Origin: Sphingomonadales bacterium Ga0077557
Lineage (GTDB): Bacteria > Pseudomonadota > Alphaproteobacteria > Sphingomonadales > Sphingomonadaceae
Direction: 5' to 3'
Length of the DNA stretch: 64,000 bases
NCBI GenBank assembly: GCA_001464615.1
Contig: LNFI01000008.1
Span: 216,595 to 280,594 of the forward strand
In this document: positions 1 through 8,552 of the stretch, one piece after another
Numbering within the stretch: the first letter of the stretch is position 1
How the letters are laid out: each line of letters starts with the position of its first letter
Position numbers and translations under genes: made by a program
The notes under the pieces: generated by a model
Seen by the model: the letters and a program-made list of their open reading frames with translations, nothing else
What the model was told of the DNA's origin: nothing
Databases searched by the model: none

Positions 1-124
1 GCTTGGCGCGATCGGCGCGACAGCGGCCGTCTTTGGCGGATCGATGGCGATTGCCGGGTTGCTCGCCTGGATCGCGATGATCAAGATTCGCCAGGCGACC
101 GACATCAAGGACAAGCCGCGATGA
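1..124 (+). CDS. C-terminal end of a holin-like membrane protein (partial)
   Basis: Only the last 40 codons are visible, read in frame from base 2; the gene starts before the window. They encode a Gly/Ala-rich hydrophobic helix and a short charged tail ending in KDKPR. The TGA stop overlaps the next ATG (ATGA), so the two genes are translationally coupled. Placement in front of a DUF3618 gene and a YqjD-like gene suggests a phage-holin-like (YqjE/DUF1469 type) inner-membrane protein, a grouping common in alphaproteobacterial envelope-stress clusters. This identity is inferred mainly from context, because too little of the protein is present for a firm family call. Confidence 0.5.
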   Translation, partial: LGAIGATAAVFGGSMAIAGLLAWIAMIKIRQATDIKDKPR

Positions 125-489
125 GCGATATCGAAGAAGAGCGCGCCCGCGCCGAAATCGCTGCGGCGTCGGCCCGTAGCCAGCTCACCGGCACACTGGT
201 TGATATTCAGGCGCGCCTTCATCCGCGTGCGCTGGCGCGCGACGCGATTGAAGAGCTGCGCGAAACCGGGATTGCTATCGCGCGCCGCACGCTGGCAGCG
301 GCGCAGCACAACCCCGGACCACTTATCGGCATCGGCGCGACACTAGTGGCGATTTTTGCGCGCGATTGGATTAGCGATGCCTTTGCAGACCATGGTACAA
401 CCGCAACCGCAGCTTCTGCAGCGCGTTTAGACGAGACCGACGACCAAATTGGCGAGCCCCAGCCCCAGGAAGGGAAATCCGATGAGTGA
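121..489 (+). CDS. DUF3618 domain-containing membrane-associated protein
   Basis: A 122-residue protein of unknown function. The N-terminal half is a charged helix rich in Arg/Ala/Glu (EEERARAEIAAASARSQLTG) followed by a segment like the DUF3618 pattern, in which small proteins carry such a helix before one membrane helix. Residues about 62-82 (GPLIGIGATLVAIFARDWI) form the probable membrane segment. The C-terminal third is acidic and Gln/Pro-rich. The start ATG overlaps the stop of the upstream holin-like gene, and the stop overlaps the next gene by 8 nt, so the three form one operon. A role in envelope or general stress physiology is inferred from family context only. Confidence 0.7.
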   Translation: MSDIEEERARAEIAAASARSQLTGTLVDIQARLHPRALARDAIEELRETGIAIARRTLAAAQHNPGPLIGIGATLVAIFARDWISDAFADHGTTATAASAARLDETDDQIGEPQPQEGKSDE

Positions 490-910
490 TCCCCATAATC
501 CGTTTGCCCATAAGCGTAGTGGTGCCACCCAGGCCGCCAGCAAGGCGCTGGATAATGTCGTCGATACCACCCAGGATGCGGCCCGACGGACGGTCGACAC
601 CATCGAGAATAACCCGCTGTCCGTGCTCGTCGGTGGTATCGCCGTCGGCGTGCTCGCAGGCGTGTTGCTGCCCCGCACCGAACGCGAAACCGCCATGTTA
701 GGGCCAGTCGGCAAGCGGCTGACCGAGGGGGCAGTGACCGCCGCCCGCGCCGCGCGTGATGCAGGAACGGCAGAACTGGTCGCCGCTGGCATCAGCCGAG
801 AAGCAGCCCGCGCGCAGGTGTCCAAACTGCTCGACGGGGTCGTCACCGCGGTCAAGACCGCCGGTGAGGCCGCGTCCAATGCAACAAAGCCCGGCGCGAA
901 CGAGAACTGA
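482..910 (+). CDS. YqjD/ElaB-like small membrane-anchored protein
   Basis: A 142-residue hypothetical protein. I chose the ATG at 482 over an in-frame ATG 33 bases upstream because an AGGAAGGG ribosome-binding site lies 6-7 nt before it. Residues about 45-65 (ENNPLSVLVGGIAVGVLAG) form a single Gly-rich membrane helix ending in LLPRTERE. That architecture resembles the C-terminal anchor of ElaB/YqjD (DUF883) proteins, except that a further amphipathic Ala/Val-rich region of about 75 residues follows it. It is the third gene of the holin-like/DUF3618 operon, overlapping the DUF3618 stop by 8 nt. Function unknown. The family call is by architecture, not by a strict motif. Confidence 0.65.
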   Translation: MSDPHNPFAHKRSGATQAASKALDNVVDTTQDAARRTVDTIENNPLSVLVGGIAVGVLAGVLLPRTERETAMLGPVGKRLTEGAVTAARAARDAGTAELVAAGISREAARAQVSKLLDGVVTAVKTAGEAASNATKPGANEN

Positions 911-967
911 TCTTCAAAACCGGCCCACTTCGGGCTAAGCGCGGGCTTTTCTGAGGGGCCGCTCACG

Positions 968-1198
968 ATGAACAAACTACATCTCGTCTTTGGCGGTCGG
1001 GTGGATGATCCGATGACATTGGATTTCGATGATCTGGCGTCGATCGATATCGTCGGCATCTTTCCCGACTATAAGAGCGCAGAAAAAGCCTGGCGCGCCG
1101 CAGCGCAGCGCACCGTCGATGATGCCGAGATGAAATATGTCGTGGTGCATCTGCACAGGCTGGTCCAGCCGGACTTAATGGCTCCAGCCAAGGAATGA
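968..1198 (+). CDS. DUF4170 domain-containing protein
   Basis: A 76-residue soluble protein matching the compact DUF4170 family of alphaproteobacteria. It has the characteristic LHLVFGGRV opening, a DxxDLxxxDIVGIFPDY core, and the AEMKYVVVHLHRL C-terminal strand-helix. Length is full for the family. It follows the membrane-protein operon by 57 nt and converges with the rhomboid gene. No catalytic residues are known for this family and no function can be assigned. The strong match of the whole sequence to the family pattern makes the gene call itself secure. Confidence 0.85.
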   Translation: MNKLHLVFGGRVDDPMTLDFDDLASIDIVGIFPDYKSAEKAWRAAAQRTVDDAEMKYVVVHLHRLVQPDLMAPAKE

Positions 1199-1217
1199 AG
1201 CGTTGGCCGGCCGGCAA

Positions 1218-1796
1218 TCAAGCCGATCGGTAGCGCCAGAGCAAAAGTGGCCGGGCCAGCGCAAGTCCGGCGATGAATCCGCCAATATGAGCGCCCACCG
1301 CCACCGGCTGAAGCCCGCCACCCGAGGCAAAGCCGATCAGCAACTGGATAACGATCCAAGCCGCCGCCAACCAGACGACGCGCACCACGCGCGAGGGGAT
1401 TGGCCCGATTGCAGGTACGGGCCGCTCGGCAAACAGCATCGCATAAGCGGCCAGGATCGCTGAAATCGCGCCGCTCGCCCCGATCATCGGTGCTGCCGAC
1501 ATCGGTCCGAACGCCCAATGCCCCGCTGCACCTGCATAGGCGCCGACGACATAAAGCAAGACCGTGCCCGCCGCGCCAAGCGCCCGCTCAAGCAGCCGTC
1601 CGCAATACACCAGCATCACCATATTGAGCGCGAGATGCAGAAAGCCGCCATGCACCAATGTTGCGGTCAGCGGCGTCAGCCAGAACGGCAGCAGGATGAT
1701 GCCCTGCGGTGCGACCAGATCTACCGATAGGCTCGCCGGAATAAACCCCGCCCCAATCGCGGCATAGCCCTCAATGCCAAGCACCGTGATCAACAC
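1218..1796 (-). CDS. Rhomboid family intramembrane serine protease
   Basis: An integral-membrane protease of about 192 residues that cleaves substrates within the lipid bilayer. The HxxxN element is HLALN (about residues 54-58). The catalytic serine is in GASGA (Ser108) and the dyad histidine is in GAHIGG (His170). At least five hydrophobic segments surround these residues. The start is uncertain. The listed codon is a GTG, but the frame stays open upstream into the end of greA and still reads like membrane-protein sequence (TIIIAGLTIAVSV). The real protein may therefore be 20-30 residues longer and start at a non-ATG codon near 1867. The gene lies just downstream of greA on the same strand. 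Substrate unknown. Confidence 0.85.
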   Translation of the reverse strand: MLITVLGIEGYAAIGAGFIPASLSVDLVAPQGIILLPFWLTPLTATLVHGGFLHLALNMVMLVYCGRLLERALGAAGTVLLYVVGAYAGAAGHWAFGPMSAAPMIGASGAISAILAAYAMLFAERPVPAIGPIPSRVVRVVWLAAAWIVIQLLIGFASGGGLQPVAVGAHIGGFIAGLALARPLLLWRYRSA

Positions 1797-1861
1797 CGAA
1801 ACGGCGATCGTCAGCCCGGCAATGATGATGGTTGCGGGAGTCTCGTCAAGCGCTGAGCGTC

Positions 1862-2338
1862 TCAGATGAATTCCACCTTTGAAACAAGGTAATAACGATC
1901 GCCCGACGGCACCGTCACCTCAACTTCATCGTCAACTTTGCGACCAATCAGCGCGCGACCAAGCGGCGAATTGTAAGAAATACGCCCGACATTGGCGTCC
2001 GCCTCGGTTTGCCCGACGATCTGGTATCTGATGGGTTTGTCGTCCTCGTCCATCAGGGTAACCGTTGCGCCAAACACCACCTTGTCGCCCGACATTTCCT
2101 TCGGATCGATGATCTGGGCGCGCGACAATTTATCCTCGATATCGCTGATCGAGGCCTCGATCTGGCCCTGCCGTTCCTTGGCGGCGTGATATTCGGCGTT
2201 TTCGGACAGATCGCCATGCGCACGCGCTTCCTCGATCGCGTCAACGATGAGCGGACGTTCGGCCTTGAGCCGCTTCAGTTCTTTGGAAAGCTTATCATAG
2301 CCTTCCTGCAGCATCGGCATCTTGTCTACCGTCGCCAT
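1862..2338 (-). CDS. greA: Transcription elongation factor GreA
   Basis: A 158-residue GreA. It enters the RNA polymerase secondary channel and stimulates cleavage of backtracked RNA. The N-terminal coiled coil runs over about residues 5-75, with the acidic tip motif in [13 protein letters not shown] at the usual place. The C-terminal FKBP-like domain carries [19 protein letters not shown]. The ATG at 2338 is preceded by GAAGGA about 9 nt upstream and gives the normal family length (E. coli 158), so in-frame upstream codons were rejected. It follows carB on the same strand after 78 nt, a common alphaproteobacterial arrangement. Confidence 0.96.
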   Translation of the reverse strand: MATVDKMPMLQEGYDKLSKELKRLKAERPLIVDAIEEARAHGDLSENAEYHAAKERQGQIEASISDIEDKLSRAQIIDPKEMSGDKVVFGATVTLMDEDDKPIRYQIVGQTEADANVGRISYNSPLGRALIGRKVDDEVEVTVPSGDRYYLVSKVEFI

Positions 2339-2416
2339 TGATCGCGTCCTTCGTAAAAATCCCTGTTCCCGCGCAGACCCACAGGGTCCGCCCGCACGCA
2401 TTTATCAATGTCGGGG

Positions 2417-5400
2417 TCAACTATGCGAATGGGAATAATAGGATTGCAATGGACGTACTTCAAGGCTTTGCGTTGAAAGTGCTGCAATTGCCTTCGCCGC
2501 CTCCACACTGGCCGAGGCTGTCGTGAAATATGGGATCTTCTGTGCCAGGGCGCAGGCGCGGATTGGTTGCGAGTCCTTCAACGATTGCCAGCCTTCGGTG
2601 GTGTTGAAGATTAGCGCGACATCGCCATCCTTAATCCGGTCAACAATATGCGGTCTGCCCTGCGCAACCTTGTTCACGCGCTCAACGGGCACGCCGTGGC
2701 TGATCAGGAAATCGGCCGTGCCGCCCGTCGCGACGATACCAAAGCCCTGCTCGACCAAGGTGCGGGCGGCCGGAAGGATAACCGCCTTGTCGCTGTCCTT
2801 CACACTGACAAAGGCCGTGCCCGCGCGCGGCAGGATTGTCCCCGCCCCCAGCTCCGCCTTGGCGAAGGCGAGCGTAAAATCGGGATCGATTCCCATGACT
2901 TCGCCGGTACTCTTCATTTCCGGTGAGAGCACAGGATCGACGCCGGGGAAGCGCGCAAAGGGAAAAACCGCCTCTTTCACCGCATAATAATCGATATGGC
3001 GATCAACCGCTGGCAGATCTGCAAGCTTTTCACCCGCCATCACGCGCGCTGCAATCTTGGCGATAGGCGCGCCGATCGCCTTGGCGACGAACGGGACCGT
3101 CCGGCTGGCGCGGGGATTGACCTCGATCAGGTAAACCAGCGATTCTTCAGTGCCGTCCTCCCGGACGCTGGCTTTCACCGCGAACTGGATGTTCATCAGC
3201 CCTTTGACGGAGAGTGCCCCGCCCAACACCGTCGTCTGCCGCTCGATCTCAGCGATGACATCTGCCGACAGGGAATAGGGCGGGATCGAGCAGGCGCTGT
3301 CGCCCGAATGGACGCCCGCTTCCTCGATATGCTGGAGCACGCCCGCGACGCACACATCCGTGCCGTCGCAGATCGCATCGACATCGACTTCGATCGCGTC
3401 GCGCAAATATTGGTCGATCAGGACGGGCGAGTCGCCCGACACGCGGACCGCCGTCTGGATGTAATTGTCGAGCTGGTCGGGCCCGTCGACGATCTCCATC
3501 GCGCGGCCACCCAGCACATAACTGGGCCGCATCAACACCGGATAACCGATCCGCTGCGCCACCGCGATCGCCTCGTCACGGCTGCGCGCGATGCCATTGG
3601 CGGGTTGGCGCAGGCCGAGCTTGGTGATCAGCGCGGCGAAGCGCTCGCGATCCTCAGCGAGGTCGATCGCATCGGGGCTAGTGCCGAGGATCGGGATACC
3701 GGCATCCTCGAGCGCCTTGGCGAGATTGAGCGGAGTTTGGCCACCAAACTGGACGATAACGCCCACCAGCGTGCCATTCTGCTGCTCGATATGCAGGATT
3801 TCGAGCACGTCTTCGGCCGTGAGCGGCTCAAAATAGAGCCGGTCGGAGGTGTCATAGTCGGTGCTCACCGTCTCCGGGTTGCAGTTGACCATGATCGTCT
3901 CATACCCCGCATCGTGCAGCGCGAAGCAGGCGTGGCAGCAGCAATAATCAAACTCGATGCCCTGCCCGATCCGGTTCGGCCCGCCGCCCAGGATCACGAT
4001 TTTTCGCGCGTTGGTCGGTTGGCTCTCGCATTCGGGCTCGCCGAAGCTGGGGGCTTCATAGGTCGAGTACATATACGGCGTCTTCGCATCGAACTCAGCG
4101 GCACAGGTGTCGATCCGCTTGAACACCGGGCGCACGCCGAGCTTGTGGCGCAGCGAGCGGACTTCGCTTTCGGTGACGCCACCCGCCATCGCCTTCGCGA
4201 CCTGACCGATAAGGCCCGAACTACGCGCCATTGTCTCAGACCCCGCGCGCATATTGACTGACTTAAGCGCGAGATAGGCCAGCCGCTTGTCGGAAAAGCC
4301 CATCGACTTTAGGCGGCGCATCCCCGCCGCATCGCGCGGCAGGCCGTTCGTGGAGACCTCTTCCTCCGCCGCAACGATTTCGGCGATGCGCTCCAGGAAC
4401 CAGGGGTCGTATTTGGCGATGGCATGGACCTCGGCGACGGTGAAGCCTTCGCGCAGCGCTTGGGCTGCGACGAGCAACCGATCAGGCGTCGGGCGTGCCA
4501 GTTCGGCCTCGATGTCAGCGCGCGGTGCGCCGACCAACGCGTCGATCTGGTTGAAGCCGCTCAAGCCGGTTTCGAGCCCGCGCAGGGCCTTTTGCATTGA
4601 TTCATGGATGTTGCGGCCAATCGCCATCACCTCGCCGACCGATTTCATCGCGGTGTTAAGGAGCGGCTCGGCACCCTTGAACTTCTCGAACGCGAAGCGC
4701 GGAATCTTGGTGACGACATAGTCGATGGTCGGTTCGAACGACGCGGGCGTGGCGCCGGTGATGTCGTTCATGATCTCGTCGAGCGTGTACCCCACCGCCA
4801 GCTTCGCCGCGACCTTGGCGATGGGGAAGCCGGTCGCCTTCGACGCCAGCGCTGAGGAGCGCGATACGCGCGGGTTCATCTCGATGACGATCAGCCGGCC
4901 ATCGGCGGGGTTGACCGCGAACTGCACGTTCGATCCGCCCGTCTCGACGCCGATCTCGCGCAGGCACGCGATGCTCGCGTTGCGCATGATCTGATATTCC
5001 TTGTCGGTCAGCGTCAGCGCGGGCGCGACGGTGATCGAATCGCCAGTGTGGACGCCCATCGGATCGATATTCTCGATAGAGCAGATGATGATGGCGTTAT
5101 CGGCGCGGTCGCGCACCACCTCCATCTCATATTCCTTCCAGCCGAGCAGCGATTCCTCGATCAGCACCTCGGTGGTGGGCGACGCATCGAGTCCGGAGCG
5201 GACGATGACCTCGAACTCCTCGCGATTATAGGCGATGCCGCCGCCGGTGCCGCCCATGGTGAAGCTCGGGCGGATGATGGAGGGTAGCCCGGTGCGTTCG
5301 AGCACGGCGAGCGCCTCGTCGAGCGTATGCGCGATGCCGGAGCGCGCGGATTCGAGGCCGATCTTGGTCATCGCGTCGCGGAATTTCTGGCGGTCCTCGG

Positions 5401-5776
5401 CCTTGTCGATCGCTTCGGCATCCGCGCCGATCATCTCGACGCCGAATTCCGCCAGCGTGCCGTCGTTGAACAAAGCGAGCGCGGTGTTGAGCGCGGTCTG
5501 CCCACCCATCGTGGGGAGCACTGCATCGGGCCGCTCCTTGATGATGATTTTCCGCACGATCTCGGGCGTGATCGGCTCGACATAGGTGGCGTCCGCCAGC
5601 TCGGGATCGGTCATGATCGTGGCGGGATTCGAATTGACGAGGATGATCCGGTAGCCATCCTCCTTCAACGCCTTGATCGCCTGCGTGCCGGAGTAATCAA
5701 ACTCGCACGCCTGGCCGATGACAATGGGCCCCGCGCCGATGACGAGGATGGAGGAGATGTCGGTGCGCTTAGGCAT
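2417..5776 (-). CDS. carB: Carbamoyl-phosphate synthase large subunit
   Basis: A 1119-residue CarB. With CarA it makes carbamoyl phosphate from glutamine-derived ammonia, bicarbonate and two ATP, feeding pyrimidine and arginine synthesis. The two ATP-grasp halves are visible: the first opens with [20 protein letters not shown], the second with [20 protein letters not shown]. The C-terminal MGS-like regulatory domain contains [14 protein letters not shown]. The start at 5776 (MPKRTDISS) matches the family N-terminus, but no strong ribosome-binding site precedes it. The gene is separated from carA by a hypothetical gene and by an oppositely oriented toxin-antitoxin pair. carB must therefore have its own promoter, probably inside or antisense to that pair. 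greA follows on the same strand. Confidence 0.97.
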   Translation of the reverse strand: MPKRTDISSILVIGAGPIVIGQACEFDYSGTQAIKALKEDGYRIILVNSNPATIMTDPELADATYVEPITPEIVRKIIIKERPDAVLPTMGGQTALNTALALFNDGTLAEFGVEMIGADAEAIDKAEDRQKFRDAMTKIGLESARSGIAHTLDEALAVLERTGLPSIIRPSFTMGGTGGGIAYNREEFEVIVRSGLDASPTTEVLIEESLLGWKEYEMEVVRDRADNAIIICSIENIDPMGVHTGDSITVAPALTLTDKEYQIMRNASIACLREIGVETGGSNVQFAVNPADGRLIVIEMNPRVSRSSALASKATGFPIAKVAAKLAVGYTLDEIMNDITGATPASFEPTIDYVVTKIPRFAFEKFKGAEPLLNTAMKSVGEVMAIGRNIHESMQKALRGLETGLSGFNQIDALVGAPRADIEAELARPTPDRLLVAAQALREGFTVAEVHAIAKYDPWFLERIAEIVAAEEEVSTNGLPRDAAGMRRLKSMGFSDKRLAYLALKSVNMRAGSETMARSSGLIGQVAKAMAGGVTESEVRSLRHKLGVRPVFKRIDTCAAEFDAKTPYMYSTYEAPSFGEPECESQPTNARKIVILGGGPNRIGQGIEFDYCCCHACFALHDAGYETIMVNCNPETVSTDYDTSDRLYFEPLTAEDVLEILHIEQQNGTLVGVIVQFGGQTPLNLAKALEDAGIPILGTSPDAIDLAEDRERFAALITKLGLRQPANGIARSRDEAIAVAQRIGYPVLMRPSYVLGGRAMEIVDGPDQLDNYIQTAVRVSGDSPVLIDQYLRDAIEVDVDAICDGTDVCVAGVLQHIEEAGVHSGDSACSIPPYSLSADVIAEIERQTTVLGGALSVKGLMNIQFAVKASVREDGTEESLVYLIEVNPRASRTVPFVAKAIGAPIAKIAARVMAGEKLADLPAVDRHIDYYAVKEAVFPFARFPGVDPVLSPEMKSTGEVMGIDPDFTLAFAKAELGAGTILPRAGTAFVSVKDSDKAVILPAARTLVEQGFGIVATGGTADFLISHGVPVERVNKVAQGRPHIVDRIKDGDVALIFNTTEGWQSLKDSQPIRACALAQKIPYFTTASASVEAAKAIAALSTQSLEVRPLQSYYSHSHS

Positions 5777-5809
5777 TGACGGCAATGCTTTCATTGAATA
5801 CATTGATTG
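5774..5809. promoter_or_regulatory. Four 9-nt iterons in the carB/antitoxin intergenic region (putative operator)
   Basis: Four consecutive 9-base units begin CATTGA (5774), CAATGC (5783), CATTGA (5792) and CATTGA (5801). Three share CATTGA exactly and the second matches at 4 of 6 positions. The array fills the 49-bp divergent gap, overlaps the carB start codon (5774-5776) and ends just before the antitoxin ribosome-binding site. A TTGACG / TACATT pair with 17-nt spacing is embedded in it and could be the antitoxin promoter. Ribbon-helix-helix proteins typically bind tandem short repeats, so this is a reasonable autoregulatory operator. That role is inference. Confidence 0.5.
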
Positions 5810-5825
5810 CAAAAGGAGATCGGCT

Positions 5826-6215
5826 TTGGCGACGCTTACGGTCCGCAATATCCCCGACGAGGCCAAGCATCGTTTCCGCCAGGTGGCGGCGGCGCATGGC
5901 AGGTCGATGGAGGAGCATCTCCGCACGCTGGTCATCGAGGCTGATTTCGGCGACGCTCGCGTAAGCCATGTTGCCGAAGCAGCACCGACATTTGGTCATC
6001 AGCCATCCGGAGAGGAAATTGTGCGCGCGTTGATCGAGGCGGCAAATGGTAAAGGTGACGACCTGTTCGACGGCGTGCTCGACCGCCGGAAATATGCCGA
6101 CATCCGATATCTGACCGCTAAGGATGCGATGGCCGAATTGCGTCGGCTCGCGAACGGGGCAAGCCTGGACTTGCCACCGCGCCTGAATCCGACCCTCGAG
6201 GCGCCGGACTTTTGA
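5826..6215 (+). CDS. FitA-like ribbon-helix-helix antitoxin
   Basis: A 129-residue antitoxin of a type II toxin-antitoxin pair. The start is a TTG at 5826, chosen because AAAAGGAGAT lies 7 nt upstream and because the protein then opens with [20 protein letters not shown]. That is the beta strand plus two helices of the FitA/Arc-type DNA-binding fold. The tail beyond residue 45 is longer than in typical ~80-residue FitA proteins and probably wraps the toxin. The TGA stop overlaps the toxin TTG by 4 nt. It is transcribed opposite to carA/carB, between them. Expected roles are toxin neutralisation and repression of its own promoter. Confidence 0.82.
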   Translation: MATLTVRNIPDEAKHRFRQVAAAHGRSMEEHLRTLVIEADFGDARVSHVAEAAPTFGHQPSGEEIVRALIEAANGKGDDLFDGVLDRRKYADIRYLTAKDAMAELRRLANGASLDLPPRLNPTLEAPDF

Positions 6216-6625
6216 TCCTTGTCGACACCAACGTCTGGAGCGAACTGACCAAGCCAGCCGGCGACCCTGCCGTGCTGGCTTGGTTAGAAGCCCATGACGA
6301 TGACCTGGCGCTGTCGGTGCTGGTGGTAGCGGAAATCCAGTACGGTATCGCGCTGCCAGCGGCGGCGCGGAAGCGCCCGTTTCTCGAACCATGGCTGGAG
6401 GGATTGCGTAGCCGCTATTATCACCACACGCTGCCGTTCGGGGATGACGACGCTGATTGCTACGGCCGGATCGCAGCCCACCCGCAAGTGAAAGCGCGCC
6501 AGCCGCAAGTGATCGACATGCTGATCGCGGCGCAGGCGCAATATCGGTCGATTCCGGTTGCCACGCGGAACGTGAGGGATTTTGAATGGACCGGGGTTGA
6601 GCTGATCGATCCCTGGGCCACTTAG
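6212..6625 (+). CDS. VapC/FitB-type PIN-domain ribonuclease toxin
   Basis: A 137-residue PIN-domain endoribonuclease toxin that cleaves RNA using metal ions held by acidic residues. The conserved set is visible: Asp5 in ILVDTN, Glu41 in VVAEIQYG, Asp102 in QVIDMLIAAQA, and Asp123 in TRNVRDF. It starts at a TTG that shares four bases with the antitoxin stop, the usual coupling in these modules. All catalytic acids are present, so the toxin looks active. VapC and FitB cannot be separated by eye, but the RHH partner favours FitAB. Downstream is a short REP-like hairpin, and the gene converges with the hypothetical gene behind carA. Confidence 0.88.
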   Translation: MILVDTNVWSELTKPAGDPAVLAWLEAHDDDLALSVLVVAEIQYGIALPAAARKRPFLEPWLEGLRSRYYHHTLPFGDDDADCYGRIAAHPQVKARQPQVIDMLIAAQAQYRSIPVATRNVRDFEWTGVELIDPWAT

Positions 6626-6666
6626 GGCACGCCAAAAGCGCAAGAGCGCGCTCCCCCTCACCCCAA

Positions 6667-6689
6667 CCCTCTCCCCGCCGGGAAGAGGG
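6667..6689. repeat. REP-like hairpin downstream of the toxin gene
   Basis: An imperfect palindrome with outer arms CCCTCT and AGAGGG, one C/A mismatch and inner CCC/GGG. It follows a pyrimidine-rich run of the form CCCCTCACCCCAACCCTCTC, a sequence type frequently repeated between genes in GC-rich proteobacteria. It lies between the convergent ends of the toxin gene and the carA-linked hypothetical, so it may double as a bidirectional terminator. Confidence 0.5.
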
Positions 6690-6721
6690 AGCCGCGCCGT
6701 CGCTGACGATCGGTAGAACTG

Positions 6722-7165
6722 TCATGGCGTCAACCGCGCCACCAGCGCCAGCACAGCGAGCACCGCCACGCCCCAGCGAAGCCAGCGCACGCCACCCCGC
6801 GCACCGAGCGGATCAACCGGCATGACGCGCGAGCGGCGAACAGATGAATCGTGCGTAGGCGGGAAGGCACCCAGTCCCGTGCCGCCTCGAGGATCGATTG
6901 CGAGGATGTTCTCCCCGCCATGATGCCCCGGCAGAGGGACGGCGGTGGCCAAGCCCGGACGATAGGTGACGTCGCCAGATCCGGGTGTCGCCACCAGGCG
7001 CAGTACCCCTTCGGCTTCAATCGGCCCACCCAGCGCCGCTTCCCCGCCATCAATGCTGCGCAATAACTGCACCTGCGCCAAACGCGCCGTGGCAGTGGGC
7101 GCGCCATGCCCAGCGGCAAGCGAGCGCGGCTGACCGGCCCTTAGTGGCGCGCTCGGCGCGGTCAC
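6722..7165 (-). CDS. Hypothetical protein with C-terminal membrane anchor, coupled to carA
   Basis: A 147-residue protein I do not recognise. It starts at a GTG that overlaps the carA stop by four bases (GTGA), which supports a genuine translated gene in the car operon. The body is Gly/Pro/Ala-rich with no obvious catalytic motif. It ends in one hydrophobic helix (WLRWGVAVLAVLALVARL), so it is probably a tail-anchored inner-membrane protein. It would read towards carB but is separated from it by the opposing toxin-antitoxin pair. Codon use looks like the neighbouring genes. Function unknown. Confidence 0.6.
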   Translation of the reverse strand: MTAPSAPLRAGQPRSLAAGHGAPTATARLAQVQLLRSIDGGEAALGGPIEAEGVLRLVATPGSGDVTYRPGLATAVPLPGHHGGENILAIDPRGGTGLGAFPPTHDSSVRRSRVMPVDPLGARGGVRWLRWGVAVLAVLALVARLTP

Positions 7166-8421
7166 GCGGCACGCTCGCGGATCATCCCCACAAACCGCTC
7201 AAACAGATACAAGCTGTCCTGCGGCCCCGGGCTAGCCTCGGGGTGGTACTGCACCGAGAACGCCCGCCCGTCTTCCAGCTCGATCCCTGCATTGCTGCCG
7301 TCGAACAGCGACACGTGCGTTTCGCGCACGCCTGCGGGCAGCGAGTCCCGTTCCACCGCGAAGCCGTGGTTCATGCTGGTAATCTCGACCGCGCCGTCGC
7401 TCAGCCGCTTGACCGGGTGGTTGGCGCCGCGATGGCCCTGGAACATCTTGGTCGTCTGCCCGCCGACCGCGAGCGCGAGCAGCTGGTGGCCGAGGCAAAT
7501 GCCGAACAGCGGGAGTTTCGTGTCCAGCAGCTGGCGGATCACCGGCACGGCGTAGTCGCCGGTCGCGGCGGGGTCGCCGGGGCCGTTGGAGAGGAAGATG
7601 CCGTCGGGGGCGAGTGCCATCACCTGATCGAATGTTGCGGTCGCGGGGAGGACCGAGACGCGCGCGCCGGCGGCGACGAGGTTGCGGTAGATGTTGCGCT
7701 TGGCGCCGTAATCGATCGCGACGACATGGGGGCGGTGCGCTTGCCCTTCGACTGCGCTCAGGGCGAACGGCTGTAGTTGAAGACCCAGCCCCTCCCCGTT
7801 CGTGCTGAGCGAAGTCGAAGCACCGTCGCCATACCCCTGCCCCAGCCGCCACACGCCGCCTTCCCAGCCGAAATGCGTTTGCGTGGTGACATCGATGGCG
7901 AGGTCCATGCCCTCGAGCCCCGGCCAGCCCTGCGCCTGGGCCAGCAGCGCGGGGATATCGAACTTGCCGTCCGCCGCATGCGCAATCACCCCGTTGGGTG
8001 CCCCGCCCGAGCGGATGCGGCGGGTGAGTGCGCGGGTGTCAATGCCCGACAGGCCGATGCGGTTATGCTTCTTCATCCACACATCCAGCGGCTCGACCGC
8101 GCGGAAATTGCTAGGCGCGGTAACGTCTTCGCGCACGATCATGCCGAGCGCATGGGGATCGTCGGCCTCGATATCATCGGCATTGGCGCCGACATTGCCG
8201 ATATGCGGAAAGGTAAAGGTGATGATCTGCCCGGCAAAACTCGGATCAGTCATGATCTCCTGATAGCCGGTCATCGCGGTGTGAAAGCAGACCTCGCCCA
8301 CCGCCGCGCCCTCCGCGCCAAAGCCCCGCCCCCACGCGATTTCGCCATTGGCGAGCACCAGAACGCCGGTGGCTCCTTCAGGCGCAGCGCTGGACGCACG
8401 TAGGGGCTTGGCGTCGGCCAT
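7162..8421 (-). CDS. carA: Carbamoyl-phosphate synthase small subunit (glutaminase)
   Basis: A 419-residue CarA, the glutamine amidotransferase that feeds ammonia to CarB. The start MADAKPLRASS at 8421 agrees with family N-termini. The class-I amidotransferase nucleophile is the Cys in FGICLGHQLLALAVGG, and the downstream catalytic His/Glu are in QYHPEASPGP. The protein is somewhat longer than usual. Residues about 200-226, just before HVVAIDYGAKRN, are encoded by an inverted pair of REP-like sequences and look foreign to the family, reading STSLSTNGEG then FALSAVEGQ. The insertion lies between the N-terminal domain and the glutaminase domain, so activity is probably retained. Translation is coupled to the downstream hypothetical gene. 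Confidence 0.96.
   Translation of the reverse strand: MADAKPLRASSAAPEGATGVLVLANGEIAWGRGFGAEGAAVGEVCFHTAMTGYQEIMTDPSFAGQIITFTFPHIGNVGANADDIEADDPHALGMIVREDVTAPSNFRAVEPLDVWMKKHNRIGLSGIDTRALTRRIRSGGAPNGVIAHAADGKFDIPALLAQAQGWPGLEGMDLAIDVTTQTHFGWEGGVWRLGQGYGDGASTSLSTNGEGLGLQLQPFALSAVEGQAHRPHVVAIDYGAKRNIYRNLVAAGARVSVLPATATFDQVMALAPDGIFLSNGPGDPAATGDYAVPVIRQLLDTKLPLFGICLGHQLLALAVGGQTTKMFQGHRGANHPVKRLSDGAVEITSMNHGFAVERDSLPAGVRETHVSLFDGSNAGIELEDGRAFSVQYHPEASPGPQDSLYLFERFVGMIRERAA
7744..7824. repeat. Inverted REP-like pair inserted in frame inside carA
   Basis: Two related elements face each other. The first (7744-7770) contains CTTCGACTGCGCTCAGG and CGAACGG. The second (7796-7824) contains CCGTTCG, TGCTGAGCGAAGTCGAAG. 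The reverse complement of the second matches the first at nearly all positions. Elements of this type (TTCGAC..GCTCAG..CGAACGG) are abundant between genes in many GC-rich proteobacteria. Here the pair, with about 25 bases between the elements, is translated as part of CarA without breaking the frame. Confidence 0.75.
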
Positions 8422-8552
8422 GGGTGTGGGCGCTCCTGATAAAGCTGTCGATGTCGCTAAGGCACCGTCGCTAGAGACGCAGGACCGCAGCGTCAATCTG
8501 TTAAAAATCGCCGGGTCGCGCTACGGGTAAAGATTACCGAAAAGGACCACAA

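Noticed and set aside
427..1059. A long minus-strand frame over the YqjD-like and DUF4170 genes
   Set aside because: It is antisense to two better-supported genes with ribosome-binding sites; the Ser/Pro/Ala-rich translation matches no family.
2996..4261. A 421-codon open frame on the plus strand opposite carB
   Set aside because: It is the antisense of a strongly conserved enzyme. Its composition (very rich in Arg/His/Asp) is that of a shadow frame, and it has no ribosome-binding site or family resemblance.
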